Source: RDXT01 sp033765305 (GTDB lineage: Bacteria > Bacteroidota > Bacteroidia > J057). From it: a stretch of 64,000 bases of DNA. The translations under genes were made by a program, and so were the position numbers. Below, one piece after another: positions 18,499-27,461 of the stretch; positions within the stretch are counted from its first letter, which is position 1; each line of letters opens with the position of its first letter. A model generated the notes under the pieces. That model saw only the letters and a list, made by a program, of their open reading frames with translations. It did no database searches and was not told the origin of the DNA. The stretch is taken from the NCBI GenBank assembly GCA_033765305.1, contig JANRID010000002.1, positions 62,001 through 126,000 on the forward strand. Reading direction: 5' to 3'.

Positions 18499-19656
18499 TC
18501 AGGCGGCAACTGCGGCAGTTTGGAAAGGACGCTCCGACCGTACCTGCGCTGCCGGAGCCGGAAGGATGAAGAAAAACTCGCTGCCCTCGCCCGGCGTGCT
18601 GTCCACCCCTACGGAGCCGTTGAGCTTCTCGATGATGCGCTGCACGATGGACAGGCCCAGGCCGTGGCCGTTGGCTTTGCTGCGGTCCAGGCGGGTAAAG
18701 GGCGTGAACAGCTTCTGCTGGTCTTCCGGACGGATGCCGGGGCCATTGTCCCGCACCCAGGCGCGAACGCGTCCGTCGGGCAGCAGGGTAGCGCCAAGCC
18801 GGATCTGGGGAGGGCGATGGCTGTATTTAATGGCATTGGTGATATAGTTGACCCAGACCTCTTCGATCCAGCCTGCATATCCCCACACCTCCGGCAGATC
18901 GGCTCCGGTCTCGATCACCGCGCCGGACTGCTCGATCTGGAACTGCACCCGGTTCAGGGCTGCTGCCAGGGAATCTGCCAGCGAGACCCGGCTGAGCTGA
19001 ACCTGCTGCCCGCCTACGCAGGCCAGCAGCAGCAGATCTTCGATGATCTGGCCCATCCGGTCCGAAATATCGCTTACAGCCTGCACAAAGCGCTGGTGGC
19101 TCGGAAGCACCGCATCGTCCTGCATGAGAATGCTTGCAATCCCCTTCAGGCTGAATACCGGATTTTTCAGGTCATGCGCGACGGTGTGGGCAAATGCATT
19201 GAGCTCCAGAATCATTTTTTCCTTTTCCGCCTCGGCAGCCTGCTTGGCTTTGAGCAGACGCCGGCGCTCCGTCAGTTCGGTGATGCGCTCCGGCATGGTA
19301 TGCAGGTACTCGTGCATCGAGTCCTTGATCAGGTAATCGGCAGCGCCCTGCTTCATGGCCTCCACGGCCACGGCTTCGGTGCCAGATGCCGTCACGATGA
19401 CTGCCGGAGGCGGATCGGCGAGGGCATGCTGCATCTCGGCCAGCATTTCAAGCCCGGTCATATCGGGCATCCAGTAATCGATCAGCACCATGTCGAAGCT
19501 GCGCCGCATCAGCTGCTGCAGGCCCTCGGTGCCGTTTCCGGCGAGGGTGACCTCAAAACCCTGCCGGGTCAGGTGCTTCTGCAGCAAACGCGCCATGCCG
19601 GGATCATCTTCTACATACAGAACTCTCGGGGGCGCTAATACCATGCTCTTTTCCAC
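18499..19656 (-). CDS. Response regulator-histidine kinase hybrid
   Basis: 385 residues. An N-terminal receiver domain (about 11-125) has the acidic pair in YVEDD, phospho-acceptor D60 in LIDYWMPD, T89 in IVTASG and K111. A short helical linker follows, then a HisKA domain with phospho-histidine H161 in AHDLKNP and a HATPase_c domain with NAIKYS (N box), DNGPGI (G1) and GLGLSI (G2). There is no membrane segment, so it is cytosolic and probably takes its input through the receiver from another kinase. The PAS kinase next upstream on the same strand is an obvious candidate partner, although 365 bases separate them. Output is unknown; no DNA-binding domain is present. Confidence 0.93.
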   Translation of the reverse strand: MEKSMVLAPPRVLYVEDDPGMARLLQKHLTRQGFEVTLAGNGTEGLQQLMRRSFDMVLIDYWMPDMTGLEMLAEMQHALADPPPAVIVTASGTEAVAVEAMKQGAADYLIKDSMHEYLHTMPERITELTERRRLLKAKQAAEAEKEKMILELNAFAHTVAHDLKNPVFSLKGIASILMQDDAVLPSHQRFVQAVSDISDRMGQIIEDLLLLACVGGQQVQLSRVSLADSLAAALNRVQFQIEQSGAVIETGADLPEVWGYAGWIEEVWVNYITNAIKYSHRPPQIRLGATLLPDGRVRAWVRDNGPGIRPEDQQKLFTPFTRLDRSKANGHGLGLSIVQRIIEKLNGSVGVDSTPGEGSEFFFILPAPAAQVRSERPFQTAAVAA

Positions 19657-20021
19657 TGGGTAATGAGGTTACGCTGTGAAGAATCGTCCATCCTGGGCTG
19701 TACCAGGGTCCGGGTGGTGGAACCTGGCTCCGGTGGAGGAACCTGCAATCAGACTGTGCTCCCATAACGGGCAATGGAATACAGCGGCTACCTCCGGGCA
19801 GGCAAGAACGCCCGGAACTGCATCAGGCGCCGCCGGAGGGCACCGGCCATGCGGATGCCCTGTGGCGGGAGTCCTGAAGCGTCGTAACACGCATTGCTCC
19901 CAATTGTCTGCTTCACAGATCCTGACCGGATCAGATACTCAAAACTATCTTCGACGGCCACATATACAAAGTCAAATACATATAAATTTTAACATCAATA
20001 CATTTTCACATGTGGAACATA
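19657..20021. other. Gene-free stretch between two sensor kinases
   Basis: 365 bases. The half next to the PAS kinase is AT-rich, while the rest is GC-rich. A 127-codon plus-strand frame here has no family features and is read as chance. No tRNA, strong hairpin or repeat was seen. The promoter of the downstream receiver-kinase gene should lie in this stretch, but I could not place a box with confidence. Confidence 0.5.
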
Positions 20022-22436
20022 TCATTTGGCGGGAGGCTCCGGCTGGCGGGCCAGGCTGAAGGTAAAGGTGCTGCCTACGCCTAGTTCGGACTGGCAGGCA
20101 ATCTGGCCGCCGTGGCGCTGCACAAGGGTTTTGACGAAGGTGAGCCCCATCCCTTCACCTTCCGTGGTGGATGCGCCGACACGGGTGAAGATGTGGAAAA
20201 TGCGGGGAATATTCCGGGCCGCGATCCCGCGGCCATTGTCCTGGATGTGAATGACTACCGTCTGTTCGTGCTGCTCGCCGGTGACCCGGATCCGGGGCGG
20301 TCGGTCGGGGTGCCGGTACTGGACCGCATTGGAGATCAGATTGGAAAAAATCTGCTCCAGTGCCGTAGGATCGGCGTGCACCTGGGGGAGATCTCCTACC
20401 TCGATCTGTGCGCCATGCTCGATCAGGTGATGCTGGATGGCCCGCAGCACATCTTCCACAAACGGCTTCAGGGCGATGGGCTTGAAATCCATCTCCCGGT
20501 AGCCCATCCGGGAGAGCCGCAGCACGGCTCCGATGAGCCGGTCCATCTGCGCGGCTCCGCTTGAAATGAACTGCAGCGACTCTGGCAGCTCATCATGGAT
20601 GAGGGTCGAAAGGCCGGCCTGCTGGCCGGGCGGAAGCGATGGAATCACCTGCTCCAGGTGCTGGCCGAGCTCCCGCAGGCTGATCTCCAGCTCCCGCGTA
20701 AAGCCCTTGATGTTGACCAGCGGAATGCGGAGATCGTGGGAGACGATATAGGCAAAATTCTTGATCTCTTCGTTGGCGCGCAGCAGCTCGGAGGTGCGCT
20801 GCTGGATGCGGTGCTCCAGCTCCACGTTGGCCCGCTGCAGCTGCAGCTGCCCGTGTTTCAGCTCCGTCACGTCGAGCGTATATACCATCCCTGCCTGCAC
20901 GGTGCCCGATTCATCCTGAACCGGAATGGCTACCAGCCTGAACACCCGGTCGCTCCACGTGAGTTCCCGGACAAACTGCTCCCCGTTCAGCGCCCGCCCG
21001 TATACCTTGACCAGCTGAGCCGCTACTTCCGGCTCATATACTTCCTGGATCGTTTTTCCCTCCATTGCTTCGCGCGAAAGGCCGCGCTCGCGCAGCAGCC
21101 TCCCCTCGGCCAGCAGATAGCGGAAGTCCCGGTCGAACAGCACGACGCTGGCATCGGGCAGGTTGGCGGCCATGGTCCGGTAGAGATGCTCGCTGCGGCG
21201 CAGCGCTTTCTCCGCGTCGCGCAGGGCTGTGATGTCCTGCGTGATGACCATGCCGGCCATGCAGATCCCCGACGGATCGTGCAGCGGATGCAGATAGGTG
21301 CGAAACATCCGCCCCTGGTATTCGACTTCCTGAATCTGCGGCTGACCGGCCAGGCAGGCGCGGTAGCTGCGTTCGATCTGGGCGCTGACCTGCGGCGGAA
21401 ACACTTCGAAAATGGTCTTGCCCAGCATGTGCTCGCGGTTGAGCCCGGTGGCGGCCAGCCCCTGGCCTTCGGCGACGAAATAGCGCAGGTCCTGGTCGAA
21501 TACCACGACAGCGCCGTTGGGAAAATTGCGCAGAATCGCCTGATACAGGTCGAGGCTGTAGAGGCGGTCGCTCTCGTGCGCCGCTGTCGCCGGAACCGGC
21601 ATCAGCACTTCGACCGCATACGCGCCCGAAGGCTCGTCCGGGGGCAGCAGCCGGCCATATACATGCATCCGGATCTGGCGGCCGTCCTTGGCCGTCAGGG
21701 TGCGCCGGGTATGGTCGGTATGGACTGCGCGCAGTTCGATCATCCGGCTTTGCGCTACGGCTGCCAGATCCGGGCCCGGCACATCAAACTGGCCCGGAGC
21801 CCACAGGACAGTCAGCGGCATCCCTGCAAGCTCGCCCGGCGCGTATCCAAGCAGCTCCAGCAGGCAGGGATTCATGTCCAGAATCCGTCCCGCCCGGTCG
21901 AGTGAAAGCACGCCAAGCTGGGGGACCATGGGCAGCAGCTGGGCAGGCGCCAGCGGACCGGATACGGTACGGGACTGGTCGACCCAGATCATAAACCGTT
22001 TTTGGCCGTCTGCCAGCGGTGCCTCCGTCCAGGCAACGGCCTTCCAGCTGATCTGCACCTGCGATCCGTCCCGGAGCCGGGCTTCGCAGGCACCTTCGCA
22101 GGGCGGACCGCCGGCCACCGCCTCCCGCAAGGCCGGGAGCAGCACCTCCGGATCCGCCGGCAGGCTTGCAGCGACCGGCTGACCGGTCCACTCGCCCGGA
22201 TATTGCTGGAAGTATGCCTCCCACTTCCGGGTTGCATACTGGATATACCCCCGCTCATCGATCAGCGCTGCTGCAAAAGGCAGATGCTGCAGCGCGCTGG
22301 CATACACGGGCACTACCTCCTGGACCGCTACGCGCTTCATGGGGCCGTGCCGCTTAGGCATGGGCGGCTGACGGGAGGGATCGGCCCCTGTCGCAAACAT
22401 CAGATCGTCCCGGGAGTTGGCATGTAGTGCATCCAT
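20022..22436 (-). CDS. Multi-PAS sensor histidine kinase, cytosolic
   Basis: 804 residues. Four PAS-type domains are recognisable: about 48-150 (FAAALIDERGYIQYATRKWEAYF), 170-290 (LGVLSLDRAGRILDMNPCLLELLGY), 305-420 (VVVFDQDLRYFVAEGQGL) and 430-545 (VVLFDRDFRYLLAEGRLL). The last two are clearly related to each other. A coiled segment rich in E, Q and R precedes HisKA (SHDLRIPLVNIKGF) and HATPase_c (NLISNAVQY, DNGRGIAARNIPRIF, GMGLTFVKTL). There is no transmembrane segment or signal peptide, so it senses a cytosolic cue such as redox state, light or a small ligand; no conserved cofactor cysteine or histidine was assigned. No cognate output regulator with a DNA-binding domain lies nearby. Confidence 0.93.
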   Translation of the reverse strand: MDALHANSRDDLMFATGADPSRQPPMPKRHGPMKRVAVQEVVPVYASALQHLPFAAALIDERGYIQYATRKWEAYFQQYPGEWTGQPVAASLPADPEVLLPALREAVAGGPPCEGACEARLRDGSQVQISWKAVAWTEAPLADGQKRFMIWVDQSRTVSGPLAPAQLLPMVPQLGVLSLDRAGRILDMNPCLLELLGYAPGELAGMPLTVLWAPGQFDVPGPDLAAVAQSRMIELRAVHTDHTRRTLTAKDGRQIRMHVYGRLLPPDEPSGAYAVEVLMPVPATAAHESDRLYSLDLYQAILRNFPNGAVVVFDQDLRYFVAEGQGLAATGLNREHMLGKTIFEVFPPQVSAQIERSYRACLAGQPQIQEVEYQGRMFRTYLHPLHDPSGICMAGMVITQDITALRDAEKALRRSEHLYRTMAANLPDASVVLFDRDFRYLLAEGRLLRERGLSREAMEGKTIQEVYEPEVAAQLVKVYGRALNGEQFVRELTWSDRVFRLVAIPVQDESGTVQAGMVYTLDVTELKHGQLQLQRANVELEHRIQQRTSELLRANEEIKNFAYIVSHDLRIPLVNIKGFTRELEISLRELGQHLEQVIPSLPPGQQAGLSTLIHDELPESLQFISSGAAQMDRLIGAVLRLSRMGYREMDFKPIALKPFVEDVLRAIQHHLIEHGAQIEVGDLPQVHADPTALEQIFSNLISNAVQYRHPDRPPRIRVTGEQHEQTVVIHIQDNGRGIAARNIPRIFHIFTRVGASTTEGEGMGLTFVKTLVQRHGGQIACQSELGVGSTFTFSLARQPEPPAK

Positions 22437-22665
22437 GTATACCTGAGATAGGGCTCATTTACTGGCACAGTTCCAAATTAAACCGGTATGTGCCTCACTT
22501 TCAAACCAGCCTTGCATCTGTGCCTGGCTGCAGGGCCTTTTGCCCATGAAATAGATGTTAGCTTATATTAGAAAATAACAATAACTATCCGCAGCCCCGG
22601 TCCGTTGCCTGGCAAACCATTCGGCGCTGCGCTCGTTCTCCCTCCCTGCATATGGCGCTAATCGC

Positions 22666-22673
22666 TACCTTCG
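22666..22673 (+). promoter_or_regulatory. Possible -7 box upstream of the DUF885-like gene
   Basis: TACCTTCG differs by one base from the Bacteroidota consensus TAnnTTTG and lies about 33 bases before the ATG at 22707. The remaining ~230 bases back to the PAS kinase start show no gene. Confidence 0.3.
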
Positions 22674-22706
22674 CAGCGGAATTGCACTTCATGTGGGGGA
22701 TTCTCT

Positions 22707-24455
22707 ATGTCAGATCGGCCTGCAAATTTCTTCAGATTTATTCCGGCGGTTCTCATAGGGCTCTGCGTAGGCGCAGCGCTCTGGCAGGTGAACCGGTATC
22801 TGCAGCAGCCGGCACCCGGCAGTGCATATGAGCAGGGGCTGACCGCCTACCTGGCGGCGGCGCCTCAGGCCCCGGTGTACAGCCTGCCGCCGGGCGCGGC
22901 GGCGCGGCTGGATCCCTGTACCCTGCAGGGCGATACGGCCCGCAGCGCTGCTGCAGCGCAATGGGCCGCCCTGCTGCGGCGGGGGCCGTATCCAGCGGCG
23001 CTGGCGCGCCGCCTGGAGGCCGAAGCCGGCCGCATCCGGTTTCCCCAGTCGCGCCTGCCGCTCAACCCCGCCGACGGCATGCACCTCCGCTGGCTCGTCT
23101 CGCTCGACGAGTCCATCCAGCGCGACCGCGACGGCATCCGCCGCATCCTGGACCTGACAAGCGCTTTTCCCGCCCAGGCCGACGAAGCCCTCCGCACGAT
23201 GCGCGCCTGCGCACGCGCAGGGCTTCTCCTCCCGCCGGACCTGCTGGAGCCCCTCCGGCAGCAGCTGGCCTGGCTAGCCGCCTGCCCGCCGGCGCAGCAT
23301 CCGGCCTACACAGCCCTGGCCCGGAATCTCAGCCGCGCCAATCCGGCGGAAATCCGCGAGTTCGAGGCGGCGGCTTTCCTCGCCGACGGCGCCGGCCGGA
23401 TCGAAACCCAGGTGCAGCCCGCCGTGCGGCGGCTGCTGGCCTTTGCAGATTCCCTGGCCGCGCTGCCGCCGGCAGGGGATGCCCCGTTCCGGGATACGGC
23501 CTGGCTGGCCTGGAGCCGCAGCCGGTACTTGCCAGCCACCCTGAGCCCGGAACGCCTCGGCAGCGACGCCTTCCGGGCTCAGGACAGCCTGCGCCGGGCA
23601 GTGGACGCCCAGCTGGATCTGGCCGGCTCCCCGCCGGGGCCGCTGCACGCACGGCTGCGCAGCGCATGGCAGCGCGCCGGCGCTCCGCCGGAGCCCGAAA
23701 TCCTGCGGGAACTGGCGCATACAGCATTTCAGCTCAGCGCCGGCATGTTCGACAGCCTGCGCTTCTCCCGCGTTTCCGTCGAGTATGCGCCGGCCTGGCG
23801 CATGCCGGACAGCGCGGCCTTCCGGTATGTGCCCCATCAGCGGCGCTGGCTTGCCGCACCCGGCGCGCCTGCACCGATCCTGCAGGCAGGCGCCGTGTTC
23901 GCCAGCGTGTATCCCGGACGCCACCTGTTTGAATCCTGGCAGCGCCGCCGCCCCGACAGCGCCTTCCATCTGCTGTTTCCCGATCCGGCCAGCGAACAGG
24001 GCTGGGAACTCTACGCGCTCTGGCTGATGGACCGCGAGGTCGCCTATTACTCCGGCCAGGACCCCATGCCTGCGCTCGCATACCGCTGCCTCCTGCACGA
24101 AGCGGCAGCCCTGGCCGCCTGCGATGCCGGGCTGCATGTGCAGGGCTGGACACCCGGCGAGGGCGCAGCCTGGCTCGCAGAACAGCTGGGAATCTCCCGC
24201 GCGGCGGCCCAGGTCCGCATGGCATCGGTATGGCTGGAGCCCGGACGGAGCGCCGCCGCCTGGTATGGCTTCCAGCGCCTGCTGGAGTTCCGCCAGCTGG
24301 CAGCCAGCCGGCTCGGAAGCCGGTTTTTTCTGCAGGAATTTCATGCCTGGTACCTCCGGCAGGGGCCCGCAGACGATCCGGCACTCCGAACTGCACTCGA
24401 ATCTTGGATATCTGCGAAACTGGCAGGCGAATTGCAGCGTTCAGAAAGCAGATAG
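22707..24455 (+). CDS. Membrane-anchored DUF885-like protein with degenerate metal site
   Basis: 582 residues with one N-terminal membrane segment (about 10-28). The C-terminal third matches the DUF885 metallopeptidase-like family landmark by landmark: VYPGRHLFESW where active members have HExxPGHH, EQGWELYALWLMD where the family has EGWALY, CDAGLHVQGWT for the DTGLH..GWT motif, then a helical pair ending in FFLQEFHAWYLRQG. Two of the three zinc-ligand positions appear lost (the first HE of HEAYPGHH and the E of EGW), so it is probably not a working peptidase. It may be a binding or structural derivative. The downstream gene starts 22 bases later on the same strand and is likely co-transcribed. 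The family call is from motif order only. Confidence 0.65.
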   Translation: MSDRPANFFRFIPAVLIGLCVGAALWQVNRYLQQPAPGSAYEQGLTAYLAAAPQAPVYSLPPGAAARLDPCTLQGDTARSAAAAQWAALLRRGPYPAALARRLEAEAGRIRFPQSRLPLNPADGMHLRWLVSLDESIQRDRDGIRRILDLTSAFPAQADEALRTMRACARAGLLLPPDLLEPLRQQLAWLAACPPAQHPAYTALARNLSRANPAEIREFEAAAFLADGAGRIETQVQPAVRRLLAFADSLAALPPAGDAPFRDTAWLAWSRSRYLPATLSPERLGSDAFRAQDSLRRAVDAQLDLAGSPPGPLHARLRSAWQRAGAPPEPEILRELAHTAFQLSAGMFDSLRFSRVSVEYAPAWRMPDSAAFRYVPHQRRWLAAPGAPAPILQAGAVFASVYPGRHLFESWQRRRPDSAFHLLFPDPASEQGWELYALWLMDREVAYYSGQDPMPALAYRCLLHEAAALAACDAGLHVQGWTPGEGAAWLAEQLGISRAAAQVRMASVWLEPGRSAAAWYGFQRLLEFRQLAASRLGSRFFLQEFHAWYLRQGPADDPALRTALESWISAKLAGELQRSESR

Positions 24456-24477
24456 CCACCACCCCCTGCCTGCGCCT

Positions 24478-25902
24478 ATGAAGACTTTCTCCTATCTGAC
24501 GATTTGCCTTGCTGCATTCCCGCTTCAGCCGCTTGTATCTCAGGATTGGAGCGACTGCATCCGGGATTATTCCCGCCTGCAGTCGAGTATTGTGACCACT
24601 AAAGAAGACATCCACGTAGGCGCTACCGTATACCTGTCGGCGGCCTACCTGGAATCGTACCGCCAGGGTGAATTCGGACGGGTCCCCTCCGAACTGATCG
24701 AACATGTCTATGTGCGCCCGGCTTCCCGCCAGGAGCTTCGGAACCGGCAGGTCGCAGACAGCCCGTACGAGCTGGTAGGCGCCGACGGCAATATCTACGC
24801 CCGCCGCCATGCACCGGGCGAGGCGCATTTCTTCCGCCCGAACGAAGCGTTTGCAGGCGATTTTGCTCCGCATTGGGAAGATCCCGATATGGTGCTGCCG
24901 CTTGGCCTGACCATGACCGATCCCTCCCGCTATGCCGGACAGCCGATGCGCATCCACCGCCGCGAACCGGCCTATCTCGTGCTCGATGTCCTGGGCGAAC
25001 GGGTCGTGTTTTATCCCGGGCATCCGGAGGAGGAAATGGTATTCGAAACGGAAACTCACCGCACGGCAATGGCTGAAAAACAGGCACTTGCCGGTGCGCT
25101 GGTCGGGCAGACCCTCCTGCTGCGCAAAAAACAGCAGACCTTCCGCTCCGTCAACGCGGCTGCCATCTCCGAGCCGCCCATCAGCTTCCAGGTACGAACC
25201 GTGGAAACCCTGCCCGACCGGGTAGTCGTTTCGGGGCAGTCGTCTGCGTTTCAGACGCTGGTGCTGAATGCGGAGAGCGACTGGGAAATCCTTGATCCCG
25301 ACTGCGTGTCGCGCCACCAGATCGCCTACCGCCAGCAGATCCGCGAAGCCGCGCAGGCCGATGAAGACCGGCTGAACGCCAACATGCGTGCCCGGAGTTT
25401 TACCTCCGCTACCCGCGAATGGCTCGCCGCCACCCTGCACAAGCGCTTCGAACTTCAGCAGAATCTATTCGGCCAGCCTGAATACCTGCACCAGTTTCTG
25501 CCGGAGGAGCATCAGCACCAGTATTCCTATCTCCGGGCCGCGCTCGAAGAATCCGGCCGCATTTCCCTCGTCTCCCACTTCGCTTCGGCCAAAGGGCTTT
25601 ATCATACGCGGGTGATCGTGTACGTCGGGCAGGACTCCATGATCAGTTCCCGCGTGCCTACCCTCGACGAACGCAACCGCAGGGCGTATCTGAAGGGTCA
25701 GGTAATCGAGGAAGTGGCCTTCGGCGCCGAAAGCGATCTCCGCATCCTGGAAACCATCGCCCGGCACTGCGATGAGCCCATCCGGGTGCGGTTTACTGCC
25801 GGCGGCAGCTACTACCAGGATACGGTGCTCGATCCGGTCTATGCTGCTGCAATTCGCGATGCGTGGATGTACCGCCGTCTCCTGCAGGATCAGCAGGAAT
25901 AG
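24478..25902 (+). CDS. Secreted protein of unknown function
   Basis: 474 residues from the ATG at 24478, the first start that yields a signal peptide (MKTFSYLTICLAAFPLQPLVSQ); longer in-frame versions run through the coding region of the preceding gene. The mature part alternates beta-strand-like segments (GATVYLSAAYL, VETLPDRVVVSGQ, YHTRVIVYVGQDSM) with charged helices. No cysteine pattern, catalytic motif or repeat stands out, and I do not recognise the family. It follows the DUF885-like gene closely, so the two may act together in the periplasm. The 3' end overlaps the convergent glycosyltransferase by 13 bases. Confidence 0.8.
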   Translation: MKTFSYLTICLAAFPLQPLVSQDWSDCIRDYSRLQSSIVTTKEDIHVGATVYLSAAYLESYRQGEFGRVPSELIEHVYVRPASRQELRNRQVADSPYELVGADGNIYARRHAPGEAHFFRPNEAFAGDFAPHWEDPDMVLPLGLTMTDPSRYAGQPMRIHRREPAYLVLDVLGERVVFYPGHPEEEMVFETETHRTAMAEKQALAGALVGQTLLLRKKQQTFRSVNAAAISEPPISFQVRTVETLPDRVVVSGQSSAFQTLVLNAESDWEILDPDCVSRHQIAYRQQIREAAQADEDRLNANMRARSFTSATREWLAATLHKRFELQQNLFGQPEYLHQFLPEEHQHQYSYLRAALEESGRISLVSHFASAKGLYHTRVIVYVGQDSMISSRVPTLDERNRRAYLKGQVIEEVAFGAESDLRILETIARHCDEPIRVRFTAGGSYYQDTVLDPVYAAAIRDAWMYRRLLQDQQE

Positions 25903-26987
25903 TCCAGCCAGCCGGCCAGCACCGGCGCCAGCAGTCTGCCGCCGTCTGGCGGAAATCCGGGCCGGGCACCGGATTCTGCCGCTATTGCCGCGATCATCCG
26001 GGCCCACACAGCCAGCGGCTCAGCCTGCCGCACACACATCGCGATTCCCGATGCGGCCAGCCGCTGTGCGAGGTATTCCTGCTCCGGCTGGCCGGGCGTA
26101 GGCACCAGCAGCATCCGGCGGATGTCCAGCGCCGCCAGATCCATCAGCGATGAGTACCCCGACCGGAGCAGAACCAGCTCTGCGCCGAGGAGCATCTCCT
26201 GCAGCTGCGGCCCATCGGCAAAAGGATGGTACTGTACCCCCGGAATGGTCCGTATGCGGCGGTCAGGCTGTCCGCCGATGAGTGTCATCGGGCGTGCCAG
26301 CATGGCAGCCAGCTTCAGGCAGCGGGCCTCGAACAGGCTCCGCTGCGGCTCCGGGCCGGAGACCAGGGCCAGCATTCCTGCAGGCCGCGGAGGCCCGGCC
26401 TGCGGATCCGGAAACCTCGACAGGCGCCCGATGTAGTGCGCATGCGGCGGCAGCGCGATGCCGTGCGAAAGCTCTCCTGAAAGCCCCTCCGGGCCGGGGT
26501 GATCCGGAATCCAGACCTGGCTGAAGGGCGCCAGCAGGCGGCGGTGCAGGGCATAGGCGGCTCCGCGAAGCCCTTGAAGCGGCGCGGGGAGCATCGGTGC
26601 GATCTGGTGGCAGATCAGCGCAGCGGGCAGGCCCGGCAGGTGCAGGCCGTAGCGGTTGTCGGAGATCACCCCCCGGAGCGGGCGGGCGCGGTGCAGCGCG
26701 CGAAGGGCCGCCTGCTCCGCCCGGATGACCCGGAAAAACCGCGGCGACTGCCGCAGCAGCGGGCCCAGCACCGAAGCGCCGCTGCCGTAGCGTACGCCAT
26801 AGGCCGGCAGCTCCACCGCCGGCAGATCCGGAAACTGACGCCGCAGCATCAGCAGGCTGCCGCCTGCGCCCCCCAGCAGTACCGGCACCCCGAGGCTGCG
26901 CAGCTGCGCAATGAGGGGGATGCAGCGGGCCGCATGCCCCAATCCCCAGTCCAGCGGGGCCACCAGCACCGGCGCTCCGGAGTTCAT
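25890..26987 (-). CDS. Glycosyltransferase of the MurG/GT-B fold (GT28-like)
   Basis: 365 residues from MNSGAPVLVAPLDWG. Conserved features are the N-terminal DWGLGHAARC glycine loop, GVISDNRYGL at the end of the first Rossmann domain, and in the C-terminal domain MLALVSGPEPQRS, VQYHPFADGPQLQEMLLGAELVLLRSGYSSLMDLAAL and LLVPTPGQPEQEYLAQRL. These are the nucleotide-sugar binding elements of MurG-like and related glycosyltransferase family 1/28 enzymes. Acceptor and sugar are unknown. An alternative start nine codons upstream (27014) would fall inside the poly-U tail of the terminator-like hairpin described next, so I prefer 26987. Regulation by premature termination is suggested by that hairpin. 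Confidence 0.8.
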   Translation of the reverse strand: MNSGAPVLVAPLDWGLGHAARCIPLIAQLRSLGVPVLLGGAGGSLLMLRRQFPDLPAVELPAYGVRYGSGASVLGPLLRQSPRFFRVIRAEQAALRALHRARPLRGVISDNRYGLHLPGLPAALICHQIAPMLPAPLQGLRGAAYALHRRLLAPFSQVWIPDHPGPEGLSGELSHGIALPPHAHYIGRLSRFPDPQAGPPRPAGMLALVSGPEPQRSLFEARCLKLAAMLARPMTLIGGQPDRRIRTIPGVQYHPFADGPQLQEMLLGAELVLLRSGYSSLMDLAALDIRRMLLVPTPGQPEQEYLAQRLAASGIAMCVRQAEPLAVWARMIAAIAAESGARPGFPPDGGRLLAPVLAGWLDYSC

Positions 26988-27012
26988 GCCCGCAAGCACG
27001 GAAAATGCCCGC

Positions 27013-27078
27013 AAAAATGAAAAACCTGCCTCCGGAGGGAGACAGGTTCATCATGGACGAGTAATAGTAGCCGTTCAA
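27013..27078 (-). promoter_or_regulatory. Probable transcription attenuator with Tyr-rich leader frame
   Basis: On the minus strand, 27048-27023 forms an 11-bp stem (one G-U pair) with a four-base loop, followed by TTTCATTTTT: an intrinsic terminator placed only 36 bases before the start of the glycosyltransferase. Just upstream a short frame beginning with TTG at 27078 encodes N-G-Y-Y-Y-S-S-M-M-N-L and runs into the hairpin; three consecutive Tyr codons lie at 27061-27069. A second mini-frame (ATG 27101 to TGA 27075, eight residues ending in Tyr) overlaps its start. A promoter lies at 27135-27165. Promoter, leader with repeated codons and terminator together are the layout of ribosome-mediated attenuation. 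The regulated amino acid (Tyr) is inference. Confidence 0.55.
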
Positions 27079-27411
27079 TAACCTCGGGTGCTCGGAGTCA
27101 TATGAAAATATTCATGTATGAATCGGCACCGTTGCAAAGGTAGTAAAGCAGTAGTCGGTTTTCAATGTCCCGTAAAGCCGTGTTGCCTTGTTGCGATGTT
27201 GTTAATGCCAAATAAGAAAGAAGTTTTGAGAAATCCTACCTGAATACCAGTTTTTTATTGGGTTCTCCGTTGGATCTGGCTGCGCACGGGAGGCGGTCAG
27301 ATTCAGGCTATTGCCATTTTTGCAATGATAAAAATGCAATACGGGCGGAACCCCGGGGGCCTTGCCGGCTGTTTTCATCATTTTCCCAAAAACACCCGCC
27401 CATTTTTGCAA
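27079..27411. other. Gene-free stretch upstream of the attenuator
   Basis: This completes the 474-base gene-free interval between the glycosyltransferase and the SPFH gene. It holds the promoter at 27135-27165, the mini-frame at 27075-27101 and moderately AT-rich sequence. Frames of up to 145 codons cross it but show no protein-like features. No tRNA or repeat was seen. Confidence 0.5.
27135..27165 (-). promoter_or_regulatory. Bacteroidota-type promoter (TTG-N20-TACCTTTG)
   Basis: On the minus strand a TTG at 27165-27163 is followed after 20 bases by TACCTTTG (27142-27135), an exact fit to the -33/-7 pattern of Bacteroidota sigma-A promoters. Transcription would start near 27128 and give a leader of about 140 bases before the glycosyltransferase start, enough for the attenuator described above. 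Confidence 0.7.
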
Positions 27412-27438
27412 ACAAAAAAAGCGGCCCTTTCGGGCCGC
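27412..27438 (-). terminator. Intrinsic terminator of the SPFH gene
   Basis: On the minus strand a perfect 7-bp stem GCGGCCC/GGGCCGC with a four-base loop is followed by seven T. It lies 24 bases beyond the SPFH gene stop. Confidence 0.85.
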
Positions 27439-27461
27439 TGCATCGCGTACTGCCGCCAGCC

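Noticed and set aside
19676..20059. 127-codon frame in the gap between the two kinases
   Set aside because: It overlaps the end of the PAS kinase, has no recognisable fold pattern and unusual composition; read as chance.
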